Below, piece after piece: positions 22,182-29,493 of a stretch of 38,528 bases of DNA. The notes beneath the pieces were generated by a model. That model did not search any database, was not told the DNA's origin, and saw nothing but the letters and a program-made list of their open reading frames with translations. Both the position numbers and the translations under genes were made by a program. How positions within the stretch are numbered: the stretch's first letter is position 1; the number at the start of each line of letters is the position of its first letter. The stretch comes from a bacterium (lineage in GTDB: Bacteria; Patescibacteriota; Minisyncoccia; Minisyncoccales; RBG-13-42-11), in assembly GCA_030646565.1 (NCBI GenBank), contig JAUSLA010000046.1, forward strand, positions 1 to 38,528, given 5' to 3'.

Positions 22182-23087
22182 ATGCTTGAAGAAATAAAAA
22201 CAATATCTATTCAAAATAAAAATTATCCGAAACTTTTAAAAGAAATTAAAGGCGCGCCGGAAGTTCTTTATATGAGGGGAGAAATATTTCCCGAAGAAGA
22301 TTGTTTTGCCGTTGTCGGCGCAAGATTATGTTCTCCGTATGGAAAGCAGGTTGCCTTGGAGATAGCCGGAGATTTGGCTGAAGCCGGATTAACAATTGTT
22401 TCAGGTTTGGCTCCGGGAATTGATACTGCCAGCCATTGGGCGGCGATAGAACGCAAAAAAAGAACAATTGCCGTGTTGGGAACCGGAGTAGACGAAAAGA
22501 GTATTTATCCCCAATCAAATTTAGAGCTATCTCAAAAAATTTTAGAAACCGGGGGCTGTTTAATTTCTGAATATCCTTCGGGAACCCGAGGAACTCAATT
22601 TACTTTTCCTCAAAGAAACAGAATAATTTCCGGATTGTCTTTAGGCGTTTTAGTGGTAGAAGCTAAAGAAAAATCTGGCGCCTTAATTACCGCCGAATGG
22701 GCAAGAAAACAAGGGAGAAAAATTTTTGCTGTTCCCGGCTCAATCCATTCATTAAATTCAAAGGGCCCTCACTATCTGATTAAAAATGGCTCAAAATTAG
22801 TTGAATCAGCCGACGACATCAAAAAGGAGCTAAGCTCCTTGAAAAAATTTAATCCAAATCTATTGATATCGGATATTGATAGAACGCGACCGGGTCGCGT
22901 AGCGGGAGAAAACAGAGAAGAAAGTTTAATTTTAGATGTTTTGAAAGAAGGGGCTTTGGATATTGAAAAGATTATTGAAAAAACAAAATTGCCAGCTTCA
23001 AAAATCGCCTCCACCCTTGCAATTTTGGAAATAAAGAATAAGGTAAGAAACTTGGGAGGAAACATTTATGCGATTAATTATAGTTGA
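22182..23087 (+). CDS. dprA: DNA-processing protein DprA
   Basis: 301 residues. Loads RecA on incoming single-stranded DNA. Rossmann-like core: VVGARLCSPYGKQVALEIAG, IVSGLAPGIDTASHWAAI, AVLGTGVDEKSIYP and ALITAEWARKQGR. A C-terminal winged-helix-like segment (ILDVLKEGALDIEKIIEKTKLPASKIASTLAIL, read here as ALDIEKIIEKTKL then SKIASTLAILEI) is present. Residues about 235-240 (RTRPGR) are encoded by a short palindrome in the linker between the domains. It follows mfd by 9 nt and overlaps topA by 20 nt. Confidence 0.94.
   Translation: MLEEIKTISIQNKNYPKLLKEIKGAPEVLYMRGEIFPEEDCFAVVGARLCSPYGKQVALEIAGDLAEAGLTIVSGLAPGIDTASHWAAIERKKRTIAVLGTGVDEKSIYPQSNLELSQKILETGGCLISEYPSGTRGTQFTFPQRNRIISGLSLGVLVVEAKEKSGALITAEWARKQGRKIFAVPGSIHSLNSKGPHYLIKNGSKLVESADDIKKELSSLKKFNPNLLISDIDRTRPGRVAGENREESLILDVLKEGALDIEKIIEKTKLPASKIASTLAILEIKNKVRNLGGNIYAINYS
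22884..22900. repeat. short palindrome in the dprA linker
   Basis: ACGCGACCGGGTCGCGT: arms ACGCGACC/GGTCGCGT around one G, followed by AGCGGG. It differs from the main family and sits in the interdomain linker, where insertion would be tolerated. Confidence 0.55.
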
Positions 23088-25143
23088 AAGTCCAACAAAA
23101 TCAAAAACTATTTCAAGTTATTTGGGCCCGGAGTTTAAGGTTCTTTCTTCCTACGGCCATGTTCGAGATTTACCGAAAGGCGAATTTGGCATTGACACAG
23201 AAAATAACTTTGAACCAAAATATGTTATTCCTCCAAAAGCAAGAAAAACAATTAAACTTTTGAAAGAAGCTGTTGCAAAAGCCGACACAACTATTCTTGC
23301 TACCGACGAAGACAGAGAGGGAGAAGCGATTTCCTGGCATTTGTCTCAGGTCTTAAACCTAAATGGCAAAAAATCGTATCAAAGAATTGTTTTCCATGAA
23401 ATTACGAAATCAGCCATTAAAGAGGCTCTGAAAAATCCAAGAAAAATAGATATGAATATGGTTGACGCCCAGCAGGCAAGGAGGTTTTTAGATAGAATTG
23501 TGGGCTACAAACTTTCTCCATTTTTATGGAAAAAAGTTGCAAGAAAACTATCAGCCGGAAGAGTCCAGTCGGTAGCAGTAAGGTTGGTTGTAGAAAGAGA
23601 AAGAGAAATACAAAAGTTTATTCCGGAAGAATATTGGACAATCATTGCCCAGTTAGAAACCATTGCGAACTCTAAAAACCAGCCGGGAAAGCTGGAGGCT
23701 CTACTGGTGAAAAAAGATGGAAAGGCTATTTCAAAATTGGAAATAAAGAATGAAAAGGAAGCGGAAAATATTCTTGCAGATTTAACCGGAGCTGAATACA
23801 AAATAATAAATATCGAAAAAAAAGAAGTGAAGAAAAATCCTTTGCCGCCTTTCACCACCAGCACTTTACAGCAGGAGGCATGGAAAAGATTTAAATTCCC
23901 GGCAAGGTTTACAATGCAAATAGCCCAGCGGCTTTACGAAAACGGATTAACGACTTATCACAGAACCGACTCTCTAAATCTTTCTGATTTGTCTTTATCT
24001 GCGGCTAAAAAATTTATTATTAAAGATTACGGAAAAGAATACTGGGCGGGAATTTTCAGAAAATATAAAACAAAATCAAAAGGCGCCCAAGAAGCGCATG
24101 AAGCCATCAGGCCGGCTTATCCTGAAAAGACCCCGGACTCTTTAAAACTAGGCGAAAAGGATAAATCCTCTTCTTCAGCCTTCGCTGCGGCTCGGCTCTA
24201 CGATCTGATTTGGCGAAGATTTATCGCCAGCCAAATGAGCCAAGCCGTATTTGACGCTACAGGCGTGGATATTGCCGCCAAGAATTATGCTTTCAGGGCT
24301 AACGGGCAAACTTTAAGGTTTGACGGCTTCCTTAAGATTTATCCAATAAAATTTGAGGAAAATGCGTTGCCTTCCTTGGAAAAAAACGAAACTTTAGAAT
24401 TAGTAAAACTAAGTCCTTTGCAGCATTTCACCCAGCCGCCTCCAAGATTTACCGAGGCCAGTTTGATTAAAATACTTGAAGAAAACGGCATCGGCCGGCC
24501 TTCAACTTATGCTCCAACTCTATCTACTATTCAAGACAGGAACTACATCGAAAAAGACGAGCAAAGAAGATTTAAACCTACTGAAATCGGCTTTACGGTC
24601 AACGATCTTTTGGTAAGCCATTTTCCGCAAATTGTTGATATTAATTTTACAGCCGCTATGGAAGAAGACTTAGACGAAATTGCAGAAGGTAGAGAGAAAA
24701 CCGTTGACGTCCTTAGAAAATTTTATGTTCCCTTTGAAGAAAATCTAAAGAAAAAATATGAGGAGGTTGTAAAAAAAGAAATCATCGCAAAACCGACGGA
24801 TAAAACCTGCCCAAAATGCGGAGCTCCCTTAGTGATAAAGTTTGGCAGATTTGGAGAATTTTACGCTTGCTCAAAATTCCCAACATGCCGATATACCGAG
24901 GCCTTAGAAAAAAATAATTTGGGGATAAAGTGTCCGAAATGTAAAGAAGGAGAGATTGTTGAAAAACGGACTAAAAAAAGAAAAATATTTTATGGCTGTT
25001 CCAATTGGCCGAAATGCGATTTTGCCTTATGGGACAAACCAACCGGAGAACTTTGTCCAAAGTGCCAATCGCTTTTAATCAAAACGAAAAGAGACGAAAC
25101 AAAATGCTCGAACAAAGAATGTAATTTCAAGGTTGAAAAATAA
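23068..25143 (+). CDS. topA: DNA topoisomerase I
   Basis: 691 residues. Relaxes negative supercoils. TOPRIM domain with Glu7 (LIIVESPTKSKT) and TDEDREGE (Asp80, Asp82); catalytic Tyr297 in GLTTYHRTDS, with His in place of the usual Met. Three C-terminal four-Cys zinc ribbons (CPKCGAP...CSKFPTC, CPKCKEG...CSNWPKC, CPKCQSL...CSNKEC). Residues about 362-377 (KDKSSSSAFAAARLYD) are repeat-derived and lie in frame in the domain after the active site. The start overlaps dprA by 20 nt with a GGGAGG-like site inside dprA. Confidence 0.95.
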   Translation: MRLIIVESPTKSKTISSYLGPEFKVLSSYGHVRDLPKGEFGIDTENNFEPKYVIPPKARKTIKLLKEAVAKADTTILATDEDREGEAISWHLSQVLNLNGKKSYQRIVFHEITKSAIKEALKNPRKIDMNMVDAQQARRFLDRIVGYKLSPFLWKKVARKLSAGRVQSVAVRLVVEREREIQKFIPEEYWTIIAQLETIANSKNQPGKLEALLVKKDGKAISKLEIKNEKEAENILADLTGAEYKIINIEKKEVKKNPLPPFTTSTLQQEAWKRFKFPARFTMQIAQRLYENGLTTYHRTDSLNLSDLSLSAAKKFIIKDYGKEYWAGIFRKYKTKSKGAQEAHEAIRPAYPEKTPDSLKLGEKDKSSSSAFAAARLYDLIWRRFIASQMSQAVFDATGVDIAAKNYAFRANGQTLRFDGFLKIYPIKFEENALPSLEKNETLELVKLSPLQHFTQPPPRFTEASLIKILEENGIGRPSTYAPTLSTIQDRNYIEKDEQRRFKPTEIGFTVNDLLVSHFPQIVDINFTAAMEEDLDEIAEGREKTVDVLRKFYVPFEENLKKKYEEVVKKEIIAKPTDKTCPKCGAPLVIKFGRFGEFYACSKFPTCRYTEALEKNNLGIKCPKCKEGEIVEKRTKKRKIFYGCSNWPKCDFALWDKPTGELCPKCQSLLIKTKRDETKCSNKECNFKVEK
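24153..24197. repeat. decayed palindromic repeat in frame within topA
   Basis: AAAAGGAT.AA.ATCCTCTT (inner stem) then CTTCAGCCTTCGCTGCGGCT, matching the family's TTCACCCTTCGCTGCGCTCG with substitutions. It encodes the SSSSAFAAAR stretch. Confidence 0.65.
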
Positions 25144-25168
25144 ATAAATTCTGTTAATTTAAGTGTAG

Positions 25169-25255
25169 GCCGCGGTGGTGGAATTGGTTTACACGTACGA
25201 TTCAAAATCGTATGACCGCAAGGTCGTGTGGGTTCGACTCCCACCCGCGGCACCA
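25169..25255 (+). tRNA. tRNA-Leu(CAA)
   Basis: Acceptor arms GCCGCGG (25169-25175) and CCGCGGC (25245-25251), discriminator A and encoded CCA. The anticodon stem-loop TACGA-TTCAAAA-TCGTA gives anticodon CAA (reads UUG). A long variable arm (TGACCGCAAGGTCGTG) marks a type II tRNA, and the T arm is TGGG-TTCGACT-CCCA. Its 3' end abuts the recombinase-relic region, consistent with use as an integration target. Confidence 0.96.
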
Positions 25256-25372
25256 GTAAGGAAAAGTCAAATTTTGTTGGTTCGCCTCGCTTTGCTCGGC
25301 GACCAAATTGTAGGGAATTTTGGGCGAAAAAATCAGTTGGCGGTTTTGAATTAATAAAAGAAAATTTTTTCA
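25256..25372 (+). repeat. element-boundary module A, downstream of tRNA-Leu
   Basis: Starts directly after the tRNA CCA. Shares with module B (27225-27364) the order: GCACCA, a TAAGGAAA/TTAGGAAA stretch, GTTCGC, CTCGGCGAC, AATTTGTA-like, TTGGCGGTTT, then an AGAAAATTTTT tract before a start codon. It ends with the ribosome site GAAGGAG of the recombinase fragment. Confidence 0.6.
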
Positions 25373-25401
25373 ATAATTATTAACTAACCGAAGGAGAAAA
25401 T

Positions 25402-25590
25402 ATGAAATACATTATCTATGTCCGCAAAAGCACCGAAGAAGATGACCGACAGGTTTTATCCATTGAAGCTCAGCTTGTTGAGCTAAAAGAATTTGCCGCC
25501 AAAGAAAAACTTGAAATTGTCGCCTCCTTTGAGGAGGCAAAAACTGCCAAAGAACCTGATAAAAATATCTGCTCGAACCGCATTTTGTAA
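25402..25590 (+). pseudogene. serine recombinase (resolvase/invertase family), N-terminal fragment
   Basis: 62 codons. MKYIIYVRKSTEEDDRQVLS contains the catalytic-serine motif of large serine recombinases (YVRKST), and SIEAQLVELKEFAAKEKLEI with the following EEAKTAKEPD continues the catalytic domain. The frame then stops. The rest of the catalytic domain and the whole DNA-binding part (normally several hundred residues) are absent. A GAAGGAG ribosome site is present. It is a relic of the integrase that presumably placed DNA next to tRNA-Leu; fragments of the same gene recur at 27112-27130 and 28213-28241. Confidence 0.8.
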
Positions 25591-25614
25591 AAGAAAATTT
25601 TTACATATCTGATT

Positions 25615-25637
25615 CCGAATTTAGTTTCGGTTTTTTT
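25615..25637 (+). terminator. terminator between the recombinase fragment and purD
   Basis: CCGAA, 6-nt loop, TTCGG, then seven T. Short stem but a good T-run. Confidence 0.55.
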
Positions 25638-25647
25638 ATTTTTGAGC

Positions 25648-25653
25648 TATAAT
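25648..25653 (+). promoter_or_regulatory. purD -10 box
   Basis: TATAAT followed about 59 nt later by the purD ATG. A weak TTTCGG lies 17 nt upstream, inside the terminator hairpin. Confidence 0.4.
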
Positions 25654-25711
25654 TTAAGTAGACATGGCTAAAATAGATAAACAGCACATTAACAAGAAAG
25701 GAGGGAAAACT

Positions 25712-26992
25712 ATGACCAGCAATGTCCTAATTATCGGTAGTGGTGGAAGAGAGCATGCACTTGCATGGAAACTCGCTCAATCACCACGCATTGGCAAGTT
25801 GTATGTTGCGCCCGGAAATGGCGGCACTCGTGATATCGCTGAAAATATCGCGATTGAAGCCACAGACGCCGGAGGTTTGGCTCGTTTTGCCGAAAAGAAT
25901 TCAATCAATCTGACAATAGTCGGTCCTGATGACCCGCTTGCGCTTGGCGTAGTTGACGTTTTTCAATCTCATGGCTTGCGCATTTTCGGACCCACTCGCG
26001 CCGCGGCACAGATTGAAGCGTCTAAAGCGTTTGCCAAACGACTTATGCGCGATAGCAATATCTCGACTGCGCCTTTTCGGATATTTCGGAAGCACGAAAA
26101 TGCTTTAGAATATGTCCGCGAACATGGCGCGCCGATTGTCGTGAAAGCAAGTGGATTGGCTCTCGGCAAAGGCGCTTATCCCTGCAAAACGCTCGCTAAA
26201 GCAGAGAAAGCTCTGGCAGAAATTATGCTTGAGCGTGCTTACAAACAAGCCGGTGATGAAGTTATCGTCGAGGAGTTTCTAAGCGGGCAAGAAGTTTCAA
26301 TTCACGCTCTCTGCGACGGCAAAACCTCAATCCTATTACCTACCGCGCAAGACCACAAGCCGATTTTCGACGGCGACAAGGGCAAGAATACTGGCGGTAT
26401 GGGAACAATTGCACCTGTACCGTGGGTTACAGATCAGACCTTGCGAGAAGTGAACGAGCAAATCGTTCGTCCGACTTTGCAAGCGCTTGTAAAGAAAGGA
26501 AAACCGTTTACTGGCTGTTTGTACCCCGGACTCAAGATGACAGACGAAGGGCCGAAAGTGCTTGAATTCAACGCAAGATTCGGCGACCCCGAAACGCAAA
26601 GCTATATGCGACTCCTCAAAACAGATTTGCTTGATGTTTTAGACGCATGCGTTGACGGAAAACTCGCCAACTTTGCTGTTGAATGGAATTCTGGTTTCAC
26701 CGTTTGCGTTGTTCTCGCTTCGGGAGGGTATCCGGGAAAGTACAAAAAGGAAATCCCGATATTCGGTATTGCTGAAGCGGAGAAAATTCCCAGTGTCGTT
26801 GTTTTCCACGCTGGCACAATGTATAGCGACCAACTTCGGACTTCTGGCGGACGCGTTCTCGGAGTTACAGCAGTCGGTAAAACTCTTCAAGAAGCTCTTG
26901 ATCGGGCGTACGAAGCAGTCCATTGCATCAGGTTCAAGGACAGGCAGTTCCGAAAAGACATCGGGGCTAAAGCTATCGCTATGGGGTTCTAA
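25712..26992 (+). CDS. purD: phosphoribosylamine-glycine ligase
   Basis: 426 residues, full length. Second step of de novo purine synthesis: ATP-dependent joining of glycine to phosphoribosylamine. Motifs: VLIIGSGGREHALAWKLAQS, LYVAPGNGGT, the ATP-grasp loop VVKASGLALGKGAYP, and ARFGDPETQ near the end of the ATP-grasp fold. The ATG at 25712 has a perfect AGGAGG site; an in-frame ATG at 25664 lacks one. Composition and codon use (CGC, GCG, CTC) contrast with the topA side. No other pur gene is in view, so this is probably an acquired cargo gene in the tRNA-Leu island; what it does without the pathway is unclear. Confidence 0.93.
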   Translation: MTSNVLIIGSGGREHALAWKLAQSPRIGKLYVAPGNGGTRDIAENIAIEATDAGGLARFAEKNSINLTIVGPDDPLALGVVDVFQSHGLRIFGPTRAAAQIEASKAFAKRLMRDSNISTAPFRIFRKHENALEYVREHGAPIVVKASGLALGKGAYPCKTLAKAEKALAEIMLERAYKQAGDEVIVEEFLSGQEVSIHALCDGKTSILLPTAQDHKPIFDGDKGKNTGGMGTIAPVPWVTDQTLREVNEQIVRPTLQALVKKGKPFTGCLYPGLKMTDEGPKVLEFNARFGDPETQSYMRLLKTDLLDVLDACVDGKLANFAVEWNSGFTVCVVLASGGYPGKYKKEIPIFGIAEAEKIPSVVVFHAGTMYSDQLRTSGGRVLGVTAVGKTLQEALDRAYEAVHCIRFKDRQFRKDIGAKAIAMGF

Positions 26993-26999
26993 TTCCTTC

Positions 27000-27020
27000 G
27001 GGGATTGAACCCCCTTTTTT
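27000..27020 (+). terminator. purD terminator
   Basis: GGGG, 6-nt loop, CCCC then a run of seven T just after the purD stop. Confidence 0.65.
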
Positions 27021-27033
27021 TATTTTGAAAAAG

Positions 27034-27089
27034 AATTTACCGCCAAAGCAGTAAATTTTTCAAGCTTATTTTTCTTGAAAAATTTACTG
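27034..27089. repeat. perfect 16-bp inverted repeat with a competing arm
   Basis: CAGTAAATTTTTCAAG (27049-27064), 9-nt loop, CTTGAAAAATTTACTG (27074-27089). The upstream AATTTAC (27034-27040) can also pair with GTAAATT (27051-27057), so two hairpins are mutually exclusive. It lies just before the first direct repeat of the cassette. It could be a recombination, operator or RNA-switch structure. Confidence 0.6.
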
Positions 27090-27111
27090 TAATAAGTTAT
27101 GCTTAACTCAT

Positions 27112-27224
27112 AGAAAAACTTGAAATTGTCAAAGATCGTGGCGAAGCCGTTCAAATTTTGGGGGGCTGGCCGTCGCCGCCGCAGGCGGCGAAATGCGTTC
27201 GAACTATTTTAAGAATAGAGCACC
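27112..27224 (+). repeat. direct repeat R1 of the cassette (recombinase relic + conserved tail)
   Basis: Begins with 19 nt identical to the recombinase gene (AGAAAAACTTGAAATTGTC). After a divergent stretch, 37 nt (27160-27196) are identical to 28277-28313 in R2 (GGGGGGCTGGCCGTCGCC, then GCCGCAGGCGGCGAAATGC). It ends GTTCGAAC...GAGCACCA, resembling the T-loop-to-CCA end of a tRNA in order but not in pairing. Confidence 0.75.
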
Positions 27225-27364
27225 ATTTAGGAAATTGCAAGGAAAATGTGTTCGCTTTGCGGAGTTTATCCCGACGCAGGAGGGACTCGGCGACTAATTT
27301 GTATTCAATTTTTGGGGCAAAAACGAATTGGCGGTTTCGCATTTTGGGGGAAGAAAATTTTTAA
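27225..27364 (+). repeat. element-boundary module B
   Basis: A degenerate copy of module A: TTAGGAAA, GTTCGC, CTCGGCGACTAATTTGTA, GAATTGGCGGTTTCGC and AGAAAATTTTTAATAAC, ending before the start of the 273-residue protein gene. It includes one inserted fragment of the palindromic family (TCCCGACGCAGGAGGGACTC). Confidence 0.6.
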
Positions 27365-27375
27365 TAACAAAACTT

Positions 27376-28197
27376 ATGACAAAAAAAATATTTATCGTAA
27401 TCGTAATACTTGCTGTGGTTGTTATCGGTGCAATAATTTTTACGAACCGTAATAATATCAAATCGCCACTACCACCTCTGACTGACGAACTAACTGTGCC
27501 AGAATATGTGAGTGTATTTCTCGCCTCATCAGTCGAAAATAATGAGAGACTGCCCGTTTTGATTTTATCTGCTGTTGCAGGTGGTGGTTGCGATTCTGCC
27601 TCGGATTTAGAAACAAGAAAGTCATTAAATGGTGATGCCTTGGTTGTTGATATAAAGGGATATAAGTTCACCAAAGGCACCGGCGAAGTTTGCCCTGCAG
27701 TTATTTTGGAATCAAGAGCTAAGGTTAGCGTAGATCCCGGTTGGTTGAAGCAAAGTGAAGATAAAGAAATCATATTTAAATTAGGTGGACAAGATAATAG
27801 ATATAAAATTTCATATAGCAAATACCAAGTAACTTTGAGCGGGATTCAGGCGACCAACGTTATCACTAATCGACCAGGATACAATCCCCCTGAAACGCCG
27901 ATAACTTTGGAGATGACATTGTACCCCACAGATGTTGCTGTTATGTATCTTGCGGGTTCTGTTTCGTCCGCAAAAGATTACAGACCAGCAATGCGAGATT
28001 TTGCCCGAGCAAAAGAATTTATACCAGCCGAGGAAGTTTATTCCGGGCTTGAGCAAAACGAGAAAAGCCAATTTTACGTAGTACTCAAGAATCACCCTAT
28101 GCCAGAACCAAATCGCAGTGAATCGCTTGGTGAATTGCCCGGCGAGGGTGTCGGCGTTTATCTTAAACAAGTTGTTAGTGATGCAAAGCATTATTGA
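27376..28197 (+). CDS. anchored secreted protein of unknown function (cassette cargo)
   Basis: 273 residues from the ATG at 27376, where module B ends. Residues 4-23 (KIFIVIVILAVVVIGAIIF, as read) form one membrane anchor. The exported part has two Cys (about residues 59 and 97) and no motif I can name. It starts in exactly the position held by the recombinase start behind module A, so it seems to have been exchanged as cargo. Direct repeats R1 and R2 flank it. No SD is visible. Confidence 0.65.
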   Translation: MTKKIFIVIVILAVVVIGAIIFTNRNNIKSPLPPLTDELTVPEYVSVFLASSVENNERLPVLILSAVAGGGCDSASDLETRKSLNGDALVVDIKGYKFTKGTGEVCPAVILESRAKVSVDPGWLKQSEDKEIIFKLGGQDNRYKISYSKYQVTLSGIQATNVITNRPGYNPPETPITLEMTLYPTDVAVMYLAGSVSSAKDYRPAMRDFARAKEFIPAEEVYSGLEQNEKSQFYVVLKNHPMPEPNRSESLGELPGEGVGVYLKQVVSDAKHY

Positions 28198-28212
28198 TTT
28201 TTTAATTTTTAA

Positions 28213-28366
28213 TTGCCGCCAAAGAAAAACTTGAAATTGTCATCGGCGCGGCTCCGCCGCGTTTTCTGAATTTCGCGGGGGGCTGGCCGTCGCCGCCGCA
28301 GGCGGCGAAATGCCGAAGGTACTGAGAAGCGAAGTACGTTCGAATTATCTTTAGAATACAGCACCA
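28213..28366 (+). repeat. direct repeat R2 of the cassette
   Basis: Starts with 29 nt identical to recombinase codons at 25493-25521, then a GCGCGGC-TCC-GCCGCG hairpin. The 37-nt block shared with R1 is at 28277-28313, followed by about 22 nt of inserted sequence and the same GTTCGAA...AGCACCA end. Confidence 0.75.
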
Positions 28367-28409
28367 AACTGAGCTTGGTTTCAGCCACGCTTAACGGAGC
28401 ACAAGATAT

Positions 28410-28688
28410 ATGGCAAAACCTTTCAAAATTATAAAAGAAGTACAAGGAGAAACAAAAAAAACAACAATCACTCTGATTCTGGGTGGCTTCGGACTTGTTG
28501 CGGCGTTGGCTTGGAACGACGCAATCCAGACATTTTTTAATATTTTCTTTCCGAAAACAAGCGGCTTGGTCGGAAAATTTATTTACGCTTTAATAATCAC
28601 CTTTATTATTGTTGTTCTTTCTTCTCAATTAAGAAAAATTTCTGAAACAGAAGAACAATCAAATAACCTTGATGAAAAATCCAACTAG
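28410..28688 (+). CDS. DUF5654 small membrane protein
   Basis: 92 residues with two membrane segments (about 20-38 and 56-76) separated by the conserved-looking LAWNDAIQTFFNIFFPKTSG. This stretch is the hallmark of DUF5654, a family of unknown role frequent in CPR bacteria and archaea. A hydrophilic C-terminal tail (EEQSNNLDEK) follows. No SD is seen; it starts 44 nt after R2, outside the cassette. Confidence 0.75.
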   Translation: MAKPFKIIKEVQGETKKTTITLILGGFGLVAALAWNDAIQTFFNIFFPKTSGLVGKFIYALIITFIIVVLSSQLRKISETEEQSNNLDEKSN

Positions 28689-28697
28689 CGCTATAAT
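28669..28697 (+). promoter_or_regulatory. promoter for the 122-residue membrane protein
   Basis: TTGATG (28669-28674), 17-nt spacer, perfect TATAAT (28692-28697), about 40 nt before the ATG; it overlaps the end of the DUF5654 gene. Confidence 0.65.
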
Positions 28698-28736
28698 TAA
28701 AATAGAACATTTCAATAACAATAAGGAGGGAAAGAA

Positions 28737-29105
28737 ATGAGAAGAGCTAATGCTCAACTCCGCATTTTTGACGCAAAAGAAAAACTTTTGGAAATTGCGG
28801 CAATAGTAGGCCTTTTAGAAGGAGTATTTATCGGTTTGATTTTTGGCACATACTTTTATGCAAAATATAATGCGGCCGCAAGTTTGGATGGAGGAGCGCT
28901 TTTGGGCGCTGGCATCAGCTTTAGCTTAGCGATGATTTGGACAGCTGTTACTATTTCATGGACAATAAAAAACACCGATTTCGTCTCAAGGTTGAGAATA
29001 AGCGGGACAAGCGCGTTGATAAATTTTACAGCAGCTTGGATAGGATATTTTTTTAGTTCAGCAATAGGCGCCCTAGGAGCCGCTCTTCTCTCAAAGATGT
29101 TTTAG
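28737..29105 (+). CDS. membrane protein of unknown function
   Basis: 122 residues with three or four membrane helices (about 17-40, 52-75, 88-120) rich in Gly and Ala. It starts behind an AAGGAGGG ribosome site and its own promoter (28669-28697), and a terminator lies 110 nt past the stop. I recognise no family. The gene is a separate unit rather than part of the DUF5654 transcript alone. Confidence 0.65.
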   Translation: MRRANAQLRIFDAKEKLLEIAAIVGLLEGVFIGLIFGTYFYAKYNAAASLDGGALLGAGISFSLAMIWTAVTISWTIKNTDFVSRLRISGTSALINFTAAWIGYFFSSAIGALGAALLSKMF

Positions 29106-29114
29106 TATATAAAA

Positions 29115-29208
29115 ATAGGCGATGAGGACTGCGTCCTCATCTTCACCTTCGGTAGGCGATGAGGACTCTGCCCTCGTCTTTGTTTTCGTCCACCAGAGGC
29201 GGACTTGA
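29115..29208. repeat. palindromic repeat pair after the membrane protein gene
   Basis: First unit: inner stem GATGAGGAC/GTCCTCATC (loop TGC) then TTCACCTTCG. Second: GATGAGGAC/GCCCTCGTC (imperfect) and outer GTCCACCAGAGGCGGAC. Confidence 0.82.
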
Positions 29209-29213
29209 TACTT

Positions 29214-29248
29214 GCTGGCTATTCGTTAAACGAATAGCCAGCTTTTTT
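29214..29248 (+). terminator. strong Rho-independent terminator
   Basis: GCTGGCTATTCG, loop TTAAA, CGAATAGCCAGC, then six T: a perfect 12-bp stem. Confidence 0.85.
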
Positions 29249-29263
29249 ATTATGAAATCAATT

Positions 29264-29493
29264 ACCCGAGCCGATAGGCGAAGGGTGGAGAAGAACGAAA
29301 GTTCTTCGATTACCCGAGCCGCAGGCGATGGGTGGAGAAGAACACGAATGTGTTCTTCGACTCATCTTCATCTGCCAAGTCCTGCGTTGCAGGACGCAGG
29401 TGGATCCGAAGAGATAAACCTCTTCTTCCGCTTCAGCTAACGCTTCAGCAAAAGAAAATTTATCTTCTTTGACCATCCCGCTTCGCTCGGTAT
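29264..29493. repeat. largest palindromic repeat cluster (four units) next to the PAP2 gene
   Basis: Two direct units share outer ACCCGAGCCG...GGCGA.GGGTGG with inner stems AAGAAC/GTTCTT and AAGAACAC/GTGTTCTT. They are followed by AGTCCTGCGTTGCAGGAC with a decayed inner stem, and an inverted unit near 29451-29490. The 29106-29459 gap contains only these repeats and the terminator. The PAP2 C-terminus (AKRDGQRR) is encoded by the last unit. Confidence 0.82.

Noticed and set aside
26652..27008. Plus-strand frame of 118 codons at the 3' end of purD
   Set aside because: Alternative frame inside purD without a ribosome site; purD covers the same DNA with full motifs.
27034..27110. Integron attC site
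   Set aside because: GTTATGC nearby does not fit the GTTRRRY core and the complementary end is missing; no integron integrase is present.
27160..27224. A tRNA gene in R1 (GTTCGAAC...GCACCA)
   Set aside because: No acceptor, D or anticodon stems can be formed. The resemblance is limited to the order of T-loop-like and CCA sequences.
29159..29440. Plus-strand frame of 93 codons over the repeat cluster
   Set aside because: Consists of translated palindromic repeats and a terminator hairpin; no independent coding signal.
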